64,000 nucleotides of DNA from Snodgrassella gandavensis (GTDB taxonomy: Bacteria; Pseudomonadota; Gammaproteobacteria; Burkholderiales; Neisseriaceae): contig NZ_CAJZCE010000001.1 of NCBI RefSeq assembly GCF_914768025.1, positions 124,001 to 188,000 of the forward strand. Reading direction: 5' to 3'. A model generated the notes under the pieces. The model was not told where the DNA came from. It was given only the letters and a program-made list of their open reading frames with translations, and ran no database searches. Position 1 is the stretch's first letter. Each line of letters opens with the position of its first letter. This document shows positions 25,365-36,011 of the stretch, piece by piece. Both the position numbers and the translations under genes were made by a program.

Positions 25365-26630
25365 ATGAATCATGAATCCAAGGTGTCAGTATCTCCTCCC
25401 AGTGGCAATCAATTCAATGTGTTAAATAAAAAATTTGTAATTGCTTGGCTTATCTGCGCTATTTTCTATTTTGTTCAATATGCTTTGCGTTCTGCACCAA
25501 GTATTATGCAGACCGAAATGATAGCCACCTTGGGGATTTCCAAAGTTGAAATGGCTGGAATCATAGGTCTGTATTTTTATTCTTATGCTTTCTTTGCATT
25601 GGTGTCGGGTGTGCTGCTGGATCGTATCGGGCCTCGTTTCACTGCATCATTAGGTATTGTTCTGGTCGTTGTTGGCTGTGTACTGTTTTGCTCTGGTACG
25701 GTTATTACCGCTCAATCTGGCCGCTTCTTACAGGGTGCCGGTTCTGGATTGGCCTTTACCAGTGCCGTGTTTCTGGCTACACGTGGTTTCCCCAAAAAAT
25801 GGCTGGCTACTGCGGTTGGTATGACACAGTGTTTCGGTATGCTCGGTGGTTTTATGGGGCAGGCTGTTGTATCACCGATTATTAAAAATCAGGTAATGAC
25901 CTGGCAAATGTTCTGGATGGTTGCTGCAGGTGTTCTGGCCGTGGTGTTTTTTGCTTCTGTAATCATTACGCCCCGCACCCGTGAAGGTAAAATCGACTGG
26001 ACCGGTTTGAGCCATCCTTATCTGGTGGTACTGAAAAATCCGCAATCTTATATCTGCGCTTTCATTGGTGCCATGATGTTTATGCCTACTAATGTTGGTA
26101 ATATTGCCTGGGGTAATCAGTTTTTGCAGGAAGGGTTAGGTGTCAGTGAGGATACTGCTTTGCGTCTGGCCATGGTTCCACTGGGTTGGGTGATTGGCTG
26201 TCCTATTCTGGGTTATTTATCAGATGTAATTGGTCGTCGTAAACCTGTGGTTATGGGTAGTATTATTGCTATGGGTATTACCGGTGGTTTTATTGTTTAT
26301 CTGCCCAATCTCATGCCTCCTTATATAATGGGCTTGCTATTAGGTGTTGCTTCTGGCGCGGCAATGATTCCTTACACTATGATTAAAGAAGTTAATCCTG
26401 ATGAGGTCAAAGGTACTGCTACAGGTGTGATTAACTTTTTCGTGTTTGTGATCAGTGCGATAATGACAAATCTGTTCAGTATGCTGATTGCTCACTTAAT
26501 TAGCGCAGAGGGAGGTCAGTTAAACTTGAAAGTTTTCCAGACTGCAGACCTAATTTTTGTTGGTGGTTTGATTCTGGCTTTTATCATGACAATATTTGTG
26601 CGCGAGACTGGCAGTAAAGCTAAAGCTTAA
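25365..26630 (+). CDS. major facilitator superfamily transporter, substrate unknown
   Basis: 421 residues from the ATG at 25365; a GTG at 25326 would add 13 residues that do not look conserved. Twelve hydrophobic segments. The loop 2-3 MFS motif is seen as SGVLLDRIGPRFT, and the related second-half motif as GYLSDVIGRRKP. FYFVQYALRSAPSIM in TM1 and ASGAAMIPYTMIKEVNPDEVKGTATG in the C-half (shown only in part) resemble organic-anion symporters of the ACS/NNP type, though I cannot fix the substrate. Stand-alone with its own terminator. Confidence 0.88.
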   Translation: MNHESKVSVSPPSGNQFNVLNKKFVIAWLICAIFYFVQYALRSAPSIMQTEMIATLGISKVEMAGIIGLYFYSYAFFALVSGVLLDRIGPRFTASLGIVLVVVGCVLFCSGTVITAQSGRFLQGAGSGLAFTSAVFLATRGFPKKWLATAVGMTQCFGMLGGFMGQAVVSPIIKNQVMTWQMFWMVAAGVLAVVFFASVIITPRTREGKIDWTGLSHPYLVVLKNPQSYICAFIGAMMFMPTNVGNIAWGNQFLQEGLGVSEDTALRLAMVPLGWVIGCPILGYLSDVIGRRKPVVMGSIIAMGITGGFIVYLPNLMPPYIMGLLLGVASGAAMIPYTMIKEVNPDEVKGTATGVINFFVFVISAIMTNLFSMLIAHLISAEGGQLNLKVFQTADLIFVGGLILAFIMTIFVRETGSKAKA

Positions 26631-26670
26631 ATTGTATAAACTGGTTTTCTGGCCAGTTTGGAAATGAATT

Positions 26671-26700
26671 AAACGGCTACTTAAAGTAGCCGTTTTGTGT
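26671..26700 (+). terminator. terminator between MFS gene and phosphohexomutase gene
   Basis: Perfect 10-bp stem aaacggctac / gtagccgttt with ttaaa loop, followed by tgtgtttt. It lies 41 bases after the MFS stop and 40 before the convergent mutase stop; it may serve both. Confidence 0.85.
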
Positions 26701-26739
26701 TTTGGAGTAAATCAGACAAAGCATCTGATGATTATTTGA

Positions 26740-28137
26740 TTAGCACGTTTCGCTCCAGCTTAAATCGGGGTTTTGGGAAATCACTGCTTTGAATTGAGCT
26801 ATGATATTGTCTAAAGCCTGCTGATTGTCTGCCTCGAAGCGCAATACCAGCACTGGCGTCGTGTTGGAGGCGCGCATTAGCCCAAATCCGTCTTTAAATT
26901 CTACTCTCAGGCCATCGATGGTGATGCGCTCAATTTCATTATCAAACTGTGCAGTTTGTGCCAGACTGGCGATAATTTCGTGTCCTGATTTTCCTGCTGG
27001 CACAGCGATATTGAGTTCAGGTGTGGATATACCTTCAGGCAAATCATTTAAAACTGCAGAAGGATTATCACTGGCAGACAAAATCTCCAGTAAACGGGCG
27101 CCGGCATATAAACCATCATCAAAACCTAACCAGCGTTCTTTAAAAAATACGTGGCCACTCATTTCGCCAGCCAGCAGTGCACCATGCTCCCTGATTGCGG
27201 CTTTGATAAAGCTGTGACCGGTTTTACTCATGATGGCTTCGCCGCCATGCTGCTCAATCCAGGGTTTCAGTAATCGGGTGGATTTAACATCATAAATCAC
27301 TTTTGCGTTTGGATTGCGTGCCAGTACATCGGCTGCAAACAGCATTAGCTGGCGATCGGGATAGATAATCTGGCCATCTTTGGTGACTACGCCCAGACGA
27401 TCGCCATCGCCATCGAAAGCCATACCGATTTCTGCATCACTGCTACGTAAAGCCTGAATCAAATCCTGTAGGTTGGCCGGTTTAGCCGGATCCGGGTGAT
27501 GATTGGGAAAATTGCCGTCTACTTCACAAAACAGTTCTGTTACTTCACAGCCCAGAGCACGGTATAAATCTCCAGCGTAAGCACCGGCTACTCCGTTTCC
27601 GGCATCTATCACAATCTTCATCGGCCGTCTGAGCTGAACGTGACTGGCTATATAGTTGATATATTCAGAGGCAATAGGTAAGGGAACAATATTCCCGTTA
27701 TGTTCAGCAGGGGCGGCTAGCTGGCCGGATTCAATCATTTTGCGTAATGCCTGAATATCGTCACCAGCCAGAGTAATGCCAGCCAGCATCATTTTAAAAC
27801 CATTGTACTCGGGCGGATTATGGCTACCGGTAATCATGATGCCGCTACCCTGACAATGCTCAATGGCTGCAAAATATAACATTGGTGTTGCAACCATGCC
27901 TACGTCAATGACATTGATTCCACAGGCAGTAATACCTTGCATCAGACTGGCGGCCAGTATCGGGCCAGAAAGACGGCCGTCGCGGCCAATTGCAATCTGG
28001 TTAACACCTTTGCTGATGGCTATGGTAGCAATCGCACGGCCAATCAGCTCAGCTGTATCTTTGTTTAGTGAAACATCTACAATGCCACGGATATCATATG
28101 CTTTGAATATGCTGGCATCTATCTGTTTTGAGGTCAT
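26740..28137 (-). CDS. algC: phosphomannomutase/phosphoglucomutase
   Basis: 465 residues, four-domain alpha-D-phosphohexomutase. Phosphoserine loop MITGSHNPPEYNG near 100 (Ser phosphorylated), metal-binding FDGDGDRLG near 240, sugar loop GEMSGHVFF near 320, and phosphate loop RASNTTPVLVLRF at the end. It interconverts glucose/mannose 1- and 6-phosphates for LPS and envelope sugars. AAGGAAAAATTT precedes the ATG. The AlgC/Pgm type is indicated by length; GlmM is shorter in key loops and less likely. Confidence 0.9.
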   Translation of the reverse strand: MTSKQIDASIFKAYDIRGIVDVSLNKDTAELIGRAIATIAISKGVNQIAIGRDGRLSGPILAASLMQGITACGINVIDVGMVATPMLYFAAIEHCQGSGIMITGSHNPPEYNGFKMMLAGITLAGDDIQALRKMIESGQLAAPAEHNGNIVPLPIASEYINYIASHVQLRRPMKIVIDAGNGVAGAYAGDLYRALGCEVTELFCEVDGNFPNHHPDPAKPANLQDLIQALRSSDAEIGMAFDGDGDRLGVVTKDGQIIYPDRQLMLFAADVLARNPNAKVIYDVKSTRLLKPWIEQHGGEAIMSKTGHSFIKAAIREHGALLAGEMSGHVFFKERWLGFDDGLYAGARLLEILSASDNPSAVLNDLPEGISTPELNIAVPAGKSGHEIIASLAQTAQFDNEIERITIDGLRVEFKDGFGLMRASNTTPVLVLRFEADNQQALDNIIAQFKAVISQNPDLSWSETC

Positions 28138-28229
28138 AAATTTTTCCTTATTTATTCATTTAATCAATTAAACTGTAGAATATTTGTCATGTTGAACTAA
28201 AGATATAGCCAGTTTACAACGAGTGTTAA

Positions 28230-29270
28230 TTAAACTTTACTGCTGGGAACAGGCAAGCCAAAATGGCTATAGCTTACCTCTGTAGCCATACGTCCTCGTG
28301 GTGTTCGCTGTAAAAAACCCTGCTGAATTAAGTAAGGTTCGATAACGTCTTCTATGGTATCCGTTGATTCGCCTATCGCCGCGGCAATGTTGTCCAGACC
28401 AACTGGCCCACCTGCAAATTTATATAGAATTGCTTCCAGATATTTGCAGTCCATGACATCCAGTCCGGATTGATCGATGTCTAGCATTTTTAATGCTGCA
28501 TCTGCTATTTCGGCATTTATCTGGCCCTGGTGTTTTACTTCGGCATAATCCCGTACGCGTCGTAACAGGCGATTGGCAATACGTGGTGTACCGCGACTGC
28601 GTCTGGCAATTTCAGCAGCGCCAGTGTTGTCAATCTGTAGTTGTAGTAGCTGGGCAGAACGAGCAACGATAGTGGTTAAATCAGCGTTGTTATAGAATTC
28701 CAGACGTGAAATTATGCCGAAGCGGTCGCGTAAAGGGTTGGTTAGCATGCCTGCGCGTGTGGTAGCGCCAACTAGAGTAAAGGGCGGCAGGTCAATTTTA
28801 ACTGAGCGTGCAGCGGGGCCTTCGCCAATCATGATGTCTAGCTGGTAATCTTCCAGTGCTGGGTACAGTATTTCTTCTACTACTGGGTTAAGGCGGTGAA
28901 TTTCGTCTATGAAGAGTACGTCGTGCGGTTCAAGATTGGTAAGTAGTGCCGCTAGATCACCAGCCCGTTCCAGTACCGGCCCAGATGTCTGACGCAAATT
29001 AACGCCAAGTTCATGAGCAATGATATGAGCCAGAGTGGTCTTGCCTAGACCGGGCGGGCCAAATAATAATGTATGATCCAAAGCTTCATGCCGTATTTTT
29101 GCGGCTTGAATGAAGATGGAAAGTTGTTCCTTGGCTTTGTGCTGGCCAATATAGTCCGTTAGCGCCCGCGGGCGCAAAGCTCGCTCTAGCTGTTCTTCCT
29201 GTGCTGAAGCGGTTTGTGGGCTGATGACACGCTGTGGCTGTGCACCAGAAAGTTGGTCTGTTTGTAGCAT
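28230..29270 (-). CDS. ruvB: Holliday junction branch-migration helicase RuvB
   Basis: 346 residues from ATG 29270; six codons upstream are open to 29288 but Neisseria RuvB starts MLQTD as here. Walker [10 protein letters not shown] at 71, Walker B FIDEIHRL, sensor 1 GATTRAGML, arginine finger in PLRDRFG, and a C-terminal winged helix with [13 protein letters not shown]. As a hexamer with RuvA it drives Holliday junction migration. ruvA and ruvC are not adjacent. The ribosome site is weak. Confidence 0.97.
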   Translation of the reverse strand: MLQTDQLSGAQPQRVISPQTASAQEEQLERALRPRALTDYIGQHKAKEQLSIFIQAAKIRHEALDHTLLFGPPGLGKTTLAHIIAHELGVNLRQTSGPVLERAGDLAALLTNLEPHDVLFIDEIHRLNPVVEEILYPALEDYQLDIMIGEGPAARSVKIDLPPFTLVGATTRAGMLTNPLRDRFGIISRLEFYNNADLTTIVARSAQLLQLQIDNTGAAEIARRSRGTPRIANRLLRRVRDYAEVKHQGQINAEIADAALKMLDIDQSGLDVMDCKYLEAILYKFAGGPVGLDNIAAAIGESTDTIEDVIEPYLIQQGFLQRTPRGRMATEVSYSHFGLPVPSSKV

Positions 29271-29351
29271 GGCTAAATAAAAAAACAAATTATATCAATA
29301 ATGGCTTTAGGCCAGAGTAAATAGAAAACAGACTGGGTAAAATTCTGACCT

Positions 29352-30665
29352 TTAAACAGGTGTGCACATGCTGGCAAAAACCTTGAAATATTCGGGAAAG
29401 GTTTTATTGACACATTGTGGATCATCTATATAGATGGAAGTGCCAAGCAGGCTGACAAGCGAAAAACACATGGCCATTCTGTGATCATCATAGGTACTGA
29501 TATGAACGTCGGTCTGCAATTTTGCTGGAGGGGTAATGCTGATACTGTCCTCTGTGGCTATAACATGAGCACCAAGTTTGCGTAATTCGGCAGTCATGGC
29601 ACTGATGCGATCAGTTTCTTTAACGCGCCAACTGGCAATATTACGAATGTGACACGTGCCTTTGCTGGCCAGAGCCACGATAGCCAGAGTCATGGCGGCA
29701 TCTGGAATATGATTGGCGTCAATATCAAAGGGCAGTATATTCTGATTTGAGGAACGTGATATTTCAATAAACTGTTCACCCCAGAATATTTGTGCACCAA
29801 TTTTTTCCAGCTCGTGCGCAAAGGCAATATCCCCCTGAATGCTGTTTGCGTCAATACCGTTAATACGAACAGGTTTACCTGATATTAGTCCCGCAGCAAG
29901 AAAGTATGAAGCGCTGGAGGCATCACCTTCAACATAAATTTGTGCTGGTGCATGGTAGTGCTGTCCGGCAGCGAGTTGAAATGTCTGAAAATCTTGGTGA
30001 CTAATCTGAATACCGAATTGCTCAAGCAGCTTTAGGGTAATAGCAATGTAAGGTTTAGATATTAATTCACCACAGACATCAATAGTGTAGGCTTTTCCGG
30101 TTAGTGGCAGAGCCATCAGTAAGGCGGTTAAAAACTGACTTGATACATTACCTTTAACGCTAATATGATAATTTGTGTTCTGGCGGGCACGATGGATTTG
30201 TAAAGGAGGGAAACCGATCTGTTCCTTATATTCGATTGTTGCACCGGCTGTTTGCAGTGCATCAACGAGATCACCAATGGGGCGCTCATGCATACGTGCC
30301 ACGCCGTGTAAATAATATTCACCTCCCAGTATCGCCAGCACGGCTGTTAAAGGTCTGAATGCAGTCCCTGCGTTACCAAGAAACAAATCTGCCTGCTGCT
30401 GTGGAAATTTACCTTTACAACCGTATACTCTGAGATGTAAGCCTGAGTCTTCACTATCAGCAGGCAACTGTTCAATTTTTATGCCCAGAGTTTTTAACGC
30501 TTTCAGCATGTATTGGGTATCATCTGAATCAAGTAAGTTATGAATTTCACAGATATTCTCTGCCAAGGCGGCCAGAAGCAGGATACGATTGCTGATGCTT
30601 TTGGAACCAGGCAGATTGATGTTGGCAGAATGACAGGTACTGGCTTTTAAATGCAGGGTATTCAT
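29352..30665 (-). CDS. aroA: 5-enolpyruvylshikimate-3-phosphate synthase
   Basis: 437 residues. N-terminal [18 protein letters not shown] binds phosphoenolpyruvate; [15 protein letters not shown] is the second signature; YDDHRMAM near 395 and [10 protein letters not shown] at the end complete the family pattern. It joins shikimate-3-phosphate with PEP in aromatic amino acid synthesis and is the glyphosate target. GNAGTAFRP is of the class I, glyphosate-sensitive type. Separated by 81 bases from ruvB on the same strand; possibly co-transcribed. Confidence 0.96.
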   Translation of the reverse strand: MNTLHLKASTCHSANINLPGSKSISNRILLLAALAENICEIHNLLDSDDTQYMLKALKTLGIKIEQLPADSEDSGLHLRVYGCKGKFPQQQADLFLGNAGTAFRPLTAVLAILGGEYYLHGVARMHERPIGDLVDALQTAGATIEYKEQIGFPPLQIHRARQNTNYHISVKGNVSSQFLTALLMALPLTGKAYTIDVCGELISKPYIAITLKLLEQFGIQISHQDFQTFQLAAGQHYHAPAQIYVEGDASSASYFLAAGLISGKPVRINGIDANSIQGDIAFAHELEKIGAQIFWGEQFIEISRSSNQNILPFDIDANHIPDAAMTLAIVALASKGTCHIRNIASWRVKETDRISAMTAELRKLGAHVIATEDSISITPPAKLQTDVHISTYDDHRMAMCFSLVSLLGTSIYIDDPQCVNKTFPEYFKVFASMCTPV

Positions 30666-30857
30666 GCTGGTATTAGGTAATTTTGGAAGATTTGGCTGGA
30701 AGTTTATCAGTTAATTGTGTCACAGGATATGTATATATATCTGGATTTGGGCAAGTATTAACAGGAACATGTATAAATGAAGCTTATATATAAATCAGGT
30801 AATCACTAGTAATATTAAGTATAATGGTAAATATATTAATATCTTAATGTAATAAAT

Positions 30858-31484
30858 ATGAAAATAAAACTAGACTGGCACTGGTCTAAATTCAGTACGG
30901 TATGGTTACTAATGCTACTGTATGTGCCCTTTGTACAGAAATTGCAAATTAATCCTGCTTGGGTATCATTTGTGGAACAGGGGCAAACCGTTTTTTTGTT
31001 ATTTTGCTTTTTGTTTACCTTGTTATCAACTTTATGCAGTGGATTAACTGGAAAAGAAAGAGCATTCTGGCTCTGGGCATCATTGTGGTGGCTGGTATTG
31101 CTGGGGCGAGATCAAAACTGGGGCAGGCAAACTTTTTCTGGTTACCCGCACGCGGTGTATCATGGCATCGCGGCAGTGCTGATTCTTGGATTAATATTGA
31201 TGTTGCTATGGTCGCGCTTGCGTGCTGGTATTGAATATTATTATCATCAGCCTTTTCCGGCATGGAATTTCTTACTGGCTGCTGCTGGTTTTTTGCTAGC
31301 CGATGCGGTAGAGCGTGGTCGCTGGATTTCACATTTTATTCTGTACAATCCTGCTTATGATGATATGCTGGAAGAATTATATGAGTGCCCTTTTATGCTG
31401 GCTTTATTTACCGTATCAGTAGTATTGCAATGGCGAACAATTATTCAGATGAAAAAGTCATTAAAGCAAGTTGAGATACAATAA
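30858..31484 (+). CDS. integral membrane protein of unknown function
   Basis: 208 residues with about five hydrophobic segments (near 14-28, 40-60, 72-84, 99-120, 137-150, 180-196). The loops are rich in Trp, Tyr and His; NWGRQTFSGYPHAVYHGIA and DAVERGRWISHFIL look conserved and put several His in possible membrane-edge positions. I recall similar uncharacterised Neisseriaceae proteins but no function. It is divergent from aroA and followed by a terminator. Confidence 0.75.
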   Translation: MKIKLDWHWSKFSTVWLLMLLYVPFVQKLQINPAWVSFVEQGQTVFLLFCFLFTLLSTLCSGLTGKERAFWLWASLWWLVLLGRDQNWGRQTFSGYPHAVYHGIAAVLILGLILMLLWSRLRAGIEYYYHQPFPAWNFLLAAAGFLLADAVERGRWISHFILYNPAYDDMLEELYECPFMLALFTVSVVLQWRTIIQMKKSLKQVEIQ

Positions 31485-31513
31485 TTTATTGTATTTGATA
31501 AAAATGGAAATTC

Positions 31514-31560
31514 AGCCATCAGGTGTTGAAAGTAAGCCTGATGGCTTGTTAATTTTTTAC
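31514..31560 (+). terminator. terminator after the membrane protein gene
   Basis: 10-bp stem agccatcagg / cctgatggct with a 13-base loop, followed by tgttaatttttt. Confidence 0.85.
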
Positions 31561-31696
31561 TGAAATATAGTGGTAAACAGTGTGCCTGTTTATGGTTAGA
31601 TCAGCTTGTCCGGTGCAAAAATTTAATGGTGTCAGACAGCTGTTGGTACTAATTAAAGTTCAGTACGATGCGTAAAAAAAATTTTGTGAAAAAGGT

Positions 31697-32377
31697 ATGG
31701 ATATGATTGCGACGCACTTTAAGCCGCGATTGAAAGTAATTGCTATTGATGGTCCCAGTGCATCCGGGAAAGGAACAGTGGCTGCACAGGTGGCAGCTAT
31801 TCTGGATAGAGATTATCTGGATTCCGGTGCACTTTATCGATTAACAGCACTGTATGCCTGTCAGCAGAATATTGGCTGGCAAAATGAGCATGAAATTGCT
31901 GCACTGGCGTATAAATTGCCTGTGGTTTTCAAAACAGATTCCATTTTGCTGGATAACGTGGATGTAACAACCGCAATTCGTACTGAAAAAATTGGTATGG
32001 GTGCATCGGCTATTGCTGCTTTACCGGCAGTGCGCTCTGCGCTACTACAACGTCAGCGGGATTTTTTAACCCCCAGAGGGCTGGTGGCTGACGGGCGGGA
32101 TATGGCTTCAGTAGTATTTCCGCAGGCCGAACTGAAGATATTTCTTACTGCCAGTGCACAAATACGGGCACAACGGCGTGCCTTGCAATTAGGAATCGCC
32201 ACCGATGGAACAGAGTATCAGCAGATACTTGCTGATATTGAAAAACGGGATCAGGCTGACCGTTCCCGCGCTATCGCCCCCCTCAAACCGGCCAGTGATG
32301 CCAAGATTCTCGATACTTCTTTACTTGATATTAAAGAAAGTGTAGAAAAAGTACTTGATTGGTATCGAAAAATCTAA
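31697..32377 (+). CDS. cmk: cytidylate kinase
   Basis: 226 residues. P-loop AIDGPSASGKGTVA near 17, DSGALYRLTAL for CMP contact, and VADGRDMASVVFP, then the LID region with RDQADRSRA. It phosphorylates CMP and dCMP. ATG at 31697 follows AAAAGG; the second ATG at 31703 is also possible. First gene of the conserved cmk-rpsA-ihfB cluster. Confidence 0.96.
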   Translation: MDMIATHFKPRLKVIAIDGPSASGKGTVAAQVAAILDRDYLDSGALYRLTALYACQQNIGWQNEHEIAALAYKLPVVFKTDSILLDNVDVTTAIRTEKIGMGASAIAALPAVRSALLQRQRDFLTPRGLVADGRDMASVVFPQAELKIFLTASAQIRAQRRALQLGIATDGTEYQQILADIEKRDQADRSRAIAPLKPASDAKILDTSLLDIKESVEKVLDWYRKI

Positions 32378-32421
32378 AAATAGGTTACAATTCTGGACTT
32401 TTGTACGAGCGTTCAGTGTAC

Positions 32422-32450
32422 TTGCACTTTTAGTGGTATACGGATATCGT
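32422..32450 (+). promoter_or_regulatory. candidate rpsA promoter
   Basis: ttgcac (32422-32427), 17-base spacer and tatcgt (32445-32450) give a plausible sigma-70 promoter within the cmk-rpsA gap. The transcript would start near 32457 and carry a ~145-base leader. Confidence 0.4.
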
Positions 32451-32481
32451 GCTAACTAATTGTTTTTTTTAATATTTTGTG

Positions 32482-32582
32482 CTGATGCGGTTGTAACCCG
32501 CATCAGTCGCAGTCAGTAGTATCGCTGGCACAGTCAGGGTGTGCCGGTTTTGATTAACTAACCCTGTATCCCCTGACGATAC
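32482..32582 (+). promoter_or_regulatory. structured rpsA mRNA leader with possible pseudoknot
   Basis: Hairpin 1 is a perfect 9-bp stem ctgatgcgg / ccgcatcag (32482-32506). Hairpin 2 is ggcaca / tgtgcc (32527-32545) with loop gtcaggg. That loop is exactly complementary to ccctgac at 32571-32577, and a flanking gtatcg (32519) pairs with cgatac (32577-32582) just before the ribosome site. A competing accctg lies at 32561-32566. The set suggests a regulatory fold for S1 autocontrol, as known in principle for rpsA leaders of gammaproteobacteria. Confidence 0.5.
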
Positions 32583-32602
32583 CTGTTTGAGAACATAAAT
32601 AT

Positions 32603-34285
32603 ATGACTATGGAAAATTTTGCCCAGTTGCTGGAAGAAAGTTTCACCTTACAAGAGATGAATCCCGGCGAAGTCATCACCGCAGAAGTTGTTGCCATAGA
32701 CAATAATTTCGTCACTGTGAATGCCGGTCTGAAATCAGAATCTCTGATTGAAGTGAGCGAATTTAAAAATGCAGCGGGCGAGATTGAGGTTAAAGTTGGC
32801 GATTTTGTCACTGTAACTATTGAATCTGTGGAAAATGGTTTTGGTGAAACCAAACTGTCACGTGAAAAAGCCAAACGTGCGGCTGACTGGATCAAGCTGG
32901 AAGAAGCCATGGAAAATGGTGAAATTCTGTCTGGCGTGATCAATGGTAAAGTCAAAGGCGGTCTGACCGTCATGATTAACAGCATCCGCGCATTCCTGCC
33001 TGGTTCGCTGGTAGATGTACGTCCGGTTAAAGACACCTCTCACTTTGAAGGCAAGGAAATTGAATTCAAGGTAATCAAGCTGGACAAACGTCGTAACAAC
33101 GTTGTGGTTTCCCGCCGTGCAGTATTGGAAGAAACCTTAGGCGAAGAACGTAAAGCATTGCTGGAAAACCTGAAAGAAGGTTCGGTAGTGAAAGGTATTG
33201 TGAAAAACATTACCGATTACGGTGCATTCGTTGATCTGGGTGGTATTGATGGCCTGCTGCACATTACTGATCTGGCTTGGCGTCGTGTTAAACATCCAAG
33301 TGAAGTACTGGAAGTTGGTCAGGAAGTAGAAGCCAAAGTATTGAAATTCGATCAGGAACGCAGTCGTGTTTCTCTGGGTCTGAAACAGTTGGGTGAAGAT
33401 CCATGGAATGGTCTGGCGCGTCGTTATCCGCAAGGTACCCGTCTGTTTGGTAAAGTAACCAATCTGACTGACTACGGTGCATTTGTGGAAATCGAACAAG
33501 GCATCGAAGGTCTGGTACACGTTTCTGAAATGGACTGGACTAACAAGAATGTTCATCCTAGCAAAGTAGTTCAGATGGGTGATGAAGTAGAAGTGATGAT
33601 TCTGGAAATTGATGAGGATCGTCGTCGCATCTCTCTGGGCATGAAACAGTGTCAGGCTAATCCATGGCAGGAATTCGAATCCAACCATGAAAAAGGCGAT
33701 AAAATCAAAGGTGTAGTGAAATCCATTACTGATTTTGGTGTGTTTGTAGGTCTGCCTGGCGGTATTGATGGTCTGGTTCACCTGTCTGACCTGTCGTGGA
33801 CTGATGGTGGTGAAGAAACTGTACGTCAGTTCAAGAAAGGTGAAGAAGTTGAAGCCGTAGTCTTGGCTATTGATGTTGATAAGGAACGTATTTCTCTTGG
33901 CGTGAAACAGTTGGCTGGTGATCCGTTCAGCAATTATGTCAGCGTAAATGACAAGGGCAGTATCGTAACCGGTAAAGTAAAATCATTGGATGCCAAAGGT
34001 GCTGTTATTGCACTGGCTGATGATGTTGAAGGCTATCTGCGTGCATCTGAAGTTTCAAACGATCGTGTTGAAGACATTCGCAATGCTCTGAAAGAAGGCG
34101 ATGATGTTGAAGCTGTGATTACTACCGTAGATCGCAAAAACCGCAATATCAATCTGTCAATCAAAGCCAAAGATGCACAGGAAAACAGTGCAGCTTTACG
34201 TTCATTATCTGCTAACAATGCCACTGCCGGTACTACCAGCTTGGGTGACTTGTTAAAAGCAAAATTATCTGGTGAAAGTGAATAA
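32603..34285 (+). CDS. rpsA: 30S ribosomal protein S1
   Basis: 560 residues with six S1 OB-fold repeats: two N-terminal ribosome-binding ones, then four RNA-binding ones (each with GAFV/GVFV and VH/LH S-D/E motifs, e.g. [30 protein letters not shown]). It brings mRNA to the ribosome. Near-identity of long stretches with Neisseria S1 supports family placement. ATG 32603 and 32609 are alternative starts. Codon use is strongly biased, as for highly expressed genes. ihfB follows after 6 bases. Confidence 0.98.
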   Translation: MTMENFAQLLEESFTLQEMNPGEVITAEVVAIDNNFVTVNAGLKSESLIEVSEFKNAAGEIEVKVGDFVTVTIESVENGFGETKLSREKAKRAADWIKLEEAMENGEILSGVINGKVKGGLTVMINSIRAFLPGSLVDVRPVKDTSHFEGKEIEFKVIKLDKRRNNVVVSRRAVLEETLGEERKALLENLKEGSVVKGIVKNITDYGAFVDLGGIDGLLHITDLAWRRVKHPSEVLEVGQEVEAKVLKFDQERSRVSLGLKQLGEDPWNGLARRYPQGTRLFGKVTNLTDYGAFVEIEQGIEGLVHVSEMDWTNKNVHPSKVVQMGDEVEVMILEIDEDRRRISLGMKQCQANPWQEFESNHEKGDKIKGVVKSITDFGVFVGLPGGIDGLVHLSDLSWTDGGEETVRQFKKGEEVEAVVLAIDVDKERISLGVKQLAGDPFSNYVSVNDKGSIVTGKVKSLDAKGAVIALADDVEGYLRASEVSNDRVEDIRNALKEGDDVEAVITTVDRKNRNINLSIKAKDAQENSAALRSLSANNATAGTTSLGDLLKAKLSGESE

Positions 34286-34291
34286 GGGGTT

Positions 34292-34609
34292 ATGACGAAG
34301 TCAGAGTTAATGATTCGTTTGGCGGAGCTATATACTGCTAATAATGATAGCACTGTATTAAATGCCAAAGATGTTGAGCAAAGTATCAAGATTCTCGTTG
34401 ATACTATGACTCGTGCTTTAGCTAAAGGCCAGCGAATCGAAATTCGCGGATTTGGTAGCTTTGATCTGAATCATCGCCCAGCTCGTATTGGCCGTAACCC
34501 CAAAACAGGTGAAAAAGTATCGGTACCAGAAAAATATGTGCCGCACTTCAAGCCTGGCAAGGAGTTACGCGAACGCGTTGATAATGCGCTACAGTCTGCG
34601 AATAAGTAA
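34292..34609 (+). CDS. ihfB: integration host factor beta subunit
   Basis: 105 residues. [14 protein letters not shown] start, [21 protein letters not shown] arm (quoted in part) with the DNA-bending Pro, and [10 protein letters not shown] tail are characteristic of IHF-beta. It pairs with IHF-alpha to bend DNA by ~160 degrees at promoters, pilus genes and phage att sites. AAGGGG lies 4 bases before the ATG. Terminator downstream ends the cmk-rpsA-ihfB cluster. Confidence 0.96.
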   Translation: MTKSELMIRLAELYTANNDSTVLNAKDVEQSIKILVDTMTRALAKGQRIEIRGFGSFDLNHRPARIGRNPKTGEKVSVPEKYVPHFKPGKELRERVDNALQSANK

Positions 34610-34635
34610 TACGTTTTACTTGAGATAGACGTTAA

Positions 34636-34667
34636 CGCCGCAGTTTCTGCGGCGTATTTTTATTTTA
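34636..34667 (+). terminator. terminator of rpsA-ihfB
   Basis: GC-rich stem cgccgca / tgcggcg with gtttc loop followed by tatttttatttta. Confidence 0.92.
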
Positions 34668-34756
34668 GGGTGGTCGAATGTTTAGTGGGTGTGCTAAGGT
34701 TACGTCTTTTAACTTTTGCCATATATAATCTTAATTTCCAGAATAAATTCTATAAT

Positions 34757-35917
34757 ATGACCACACTCGTCTTTGTTGCTCCCGAATTTAATAATCAAAG
34801 TCCCCTGACCTGGTATCAGACTGCAGAACAGCAGCCGGGGTTCATTCATGATGCTGCCCAGTTGCAAGCAATCAAACAGCTAGACAGGCTTTGGGCTGAG
34901 TTGATGATGTTCAAACGTAAGCGTAACCGCTTTTTAGGGCGCAGTTTACGTTCACCACGCGCGCCCAAGGGTTTATATATGTATGGAGGAGTCGGGCGTG
35001 GCAAAAGTTTTTTAATGGATGTATTTTTTGGCTGCTTACCTTACCGACGCAAACGTCGGGTGCATTTCCATGCATTTATGGCAGAAGTACAACAACGCCT
35101 GAAAGATCATCATAGTCAGGCCAACCCATTAAATGCAGTGGCGCAGGACATTGCACGTGAAGTTAGAGTATTGTGTTTTGATGAATTCCACGTCAGCGAT
35201 ATTGCCGATGCCATGATACTGGGACGTTTACTGGAAGGTCTATTCGAGCAGGGAGTAGTTATGGTGGCTACATCAAATTACGCTCCGGCCGAACTTTATC
35301 CCCAAGGTCAGAATCGTTCTAGTTTTTTGCCTACTATTGCATTAATTGAAAGAGAATTGAGTATTCTGAATGTGGATGGTGGGGAAGACTATCGCATGCG
35401 TACGCTTAAGCCCGCAGATGTATTTTACATTCCGGCAGATGCAGCCAGTGAAGTAAAACTTGAGCACCTGTTTCACAACATTAATGGTCAGCAGCAGATA
35501 ATAGGGGGAGAAATTGAAATACTGGGACGGAAGCTGGCATATAAAGCCATTTCTGAAACAACAATCTGGTTTGATTTTAAAGCTTTATGTTGTGGGCCGC
35601 GTTCGCAGAATGACTATCTTGAGCTGGCAAAACGGTTTCGCGTATTGATTTTGTCTGATATACCTAAAATGGGTTCTGGCCAAATGGCAGAAGCGCGTCG
35701 CCTCACGTGGCTGATTGATGTACTGTATGATTACCGTATCAAGCTTTGCGCCAGTTGTGAAGTAGCTATAGATGATATCTATACAGAAGGTGATTTTGCA
35801 AAAGAGTTTACCCGCACAGCCAGCCGTCTTACCGAAATGCGTTCGGAAGAATATTTAACCTTGCCACATCTGACACTGGATAAAGACGCAGCCGATACAG
35901 GAAAAGATATTAAATAA
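34757..35917 (+). CDS. zapE: cell-division ATPase ZapE/AFG1 family
   Basis: 386 residues from ATG 34757; the frame is open to 34670 but the added part is not protein-like. Walker A GGVGRGKS at 77-84 (usual form GGVGRGKT), Walker B LCFDEFHV, and ATSNYAPAELYPQGQNR are family hallmarks, as is LIDVLYDYRIKL near the C-terminus. ZapE destabilises Z-rings under stress in E. coli; mitochondrial AFG1 aids protein turnover. A tataat directly before the start may be a -10 of a short-leader transcript. Confidence 0.92.
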   Translation: MTTLVFVAPEFNNQSPLTWYQTAEQQPGFIHDAAQLQAIKQLDRLWAELMMFKRKRNRFLGRSLRSPRAPKGLYMYGGVGRGKSFLMDVFFGCLPYRRKRRVHFHAFMAEVQQRLKDHHSQANPLNAVAQDIAREVRVLCFDEFHVSDIADAMILGRLLEGLFEQGVVMVATSNYAPAELYPQGQNRSSFLPTIALIERELSILNVDGGEDYRMRTLKPADVFYIPADAASEVKLEHLFHNINGQQQIIGGEIEILGRKLAYKAISETTIWFDFKALCCGPRSQNDYLELAKRFRVLILSDIPKMGSGQMAEARRLTWLIDVLYDYRIKLCASCEVAIDDIYTEGDFAKEFTRTASRLTEMRSEEYLTLPHLTLDKDAADTGKDIK

Positions 35918-36011
35918 AGCTGAATTTTGTTAAAATGACTAAATCTATTTTTGTGATAAATTTTTGTGTCTGTATGCAAAAATTTAATATATTTAACATG
36001 GTGGAAAAAAT

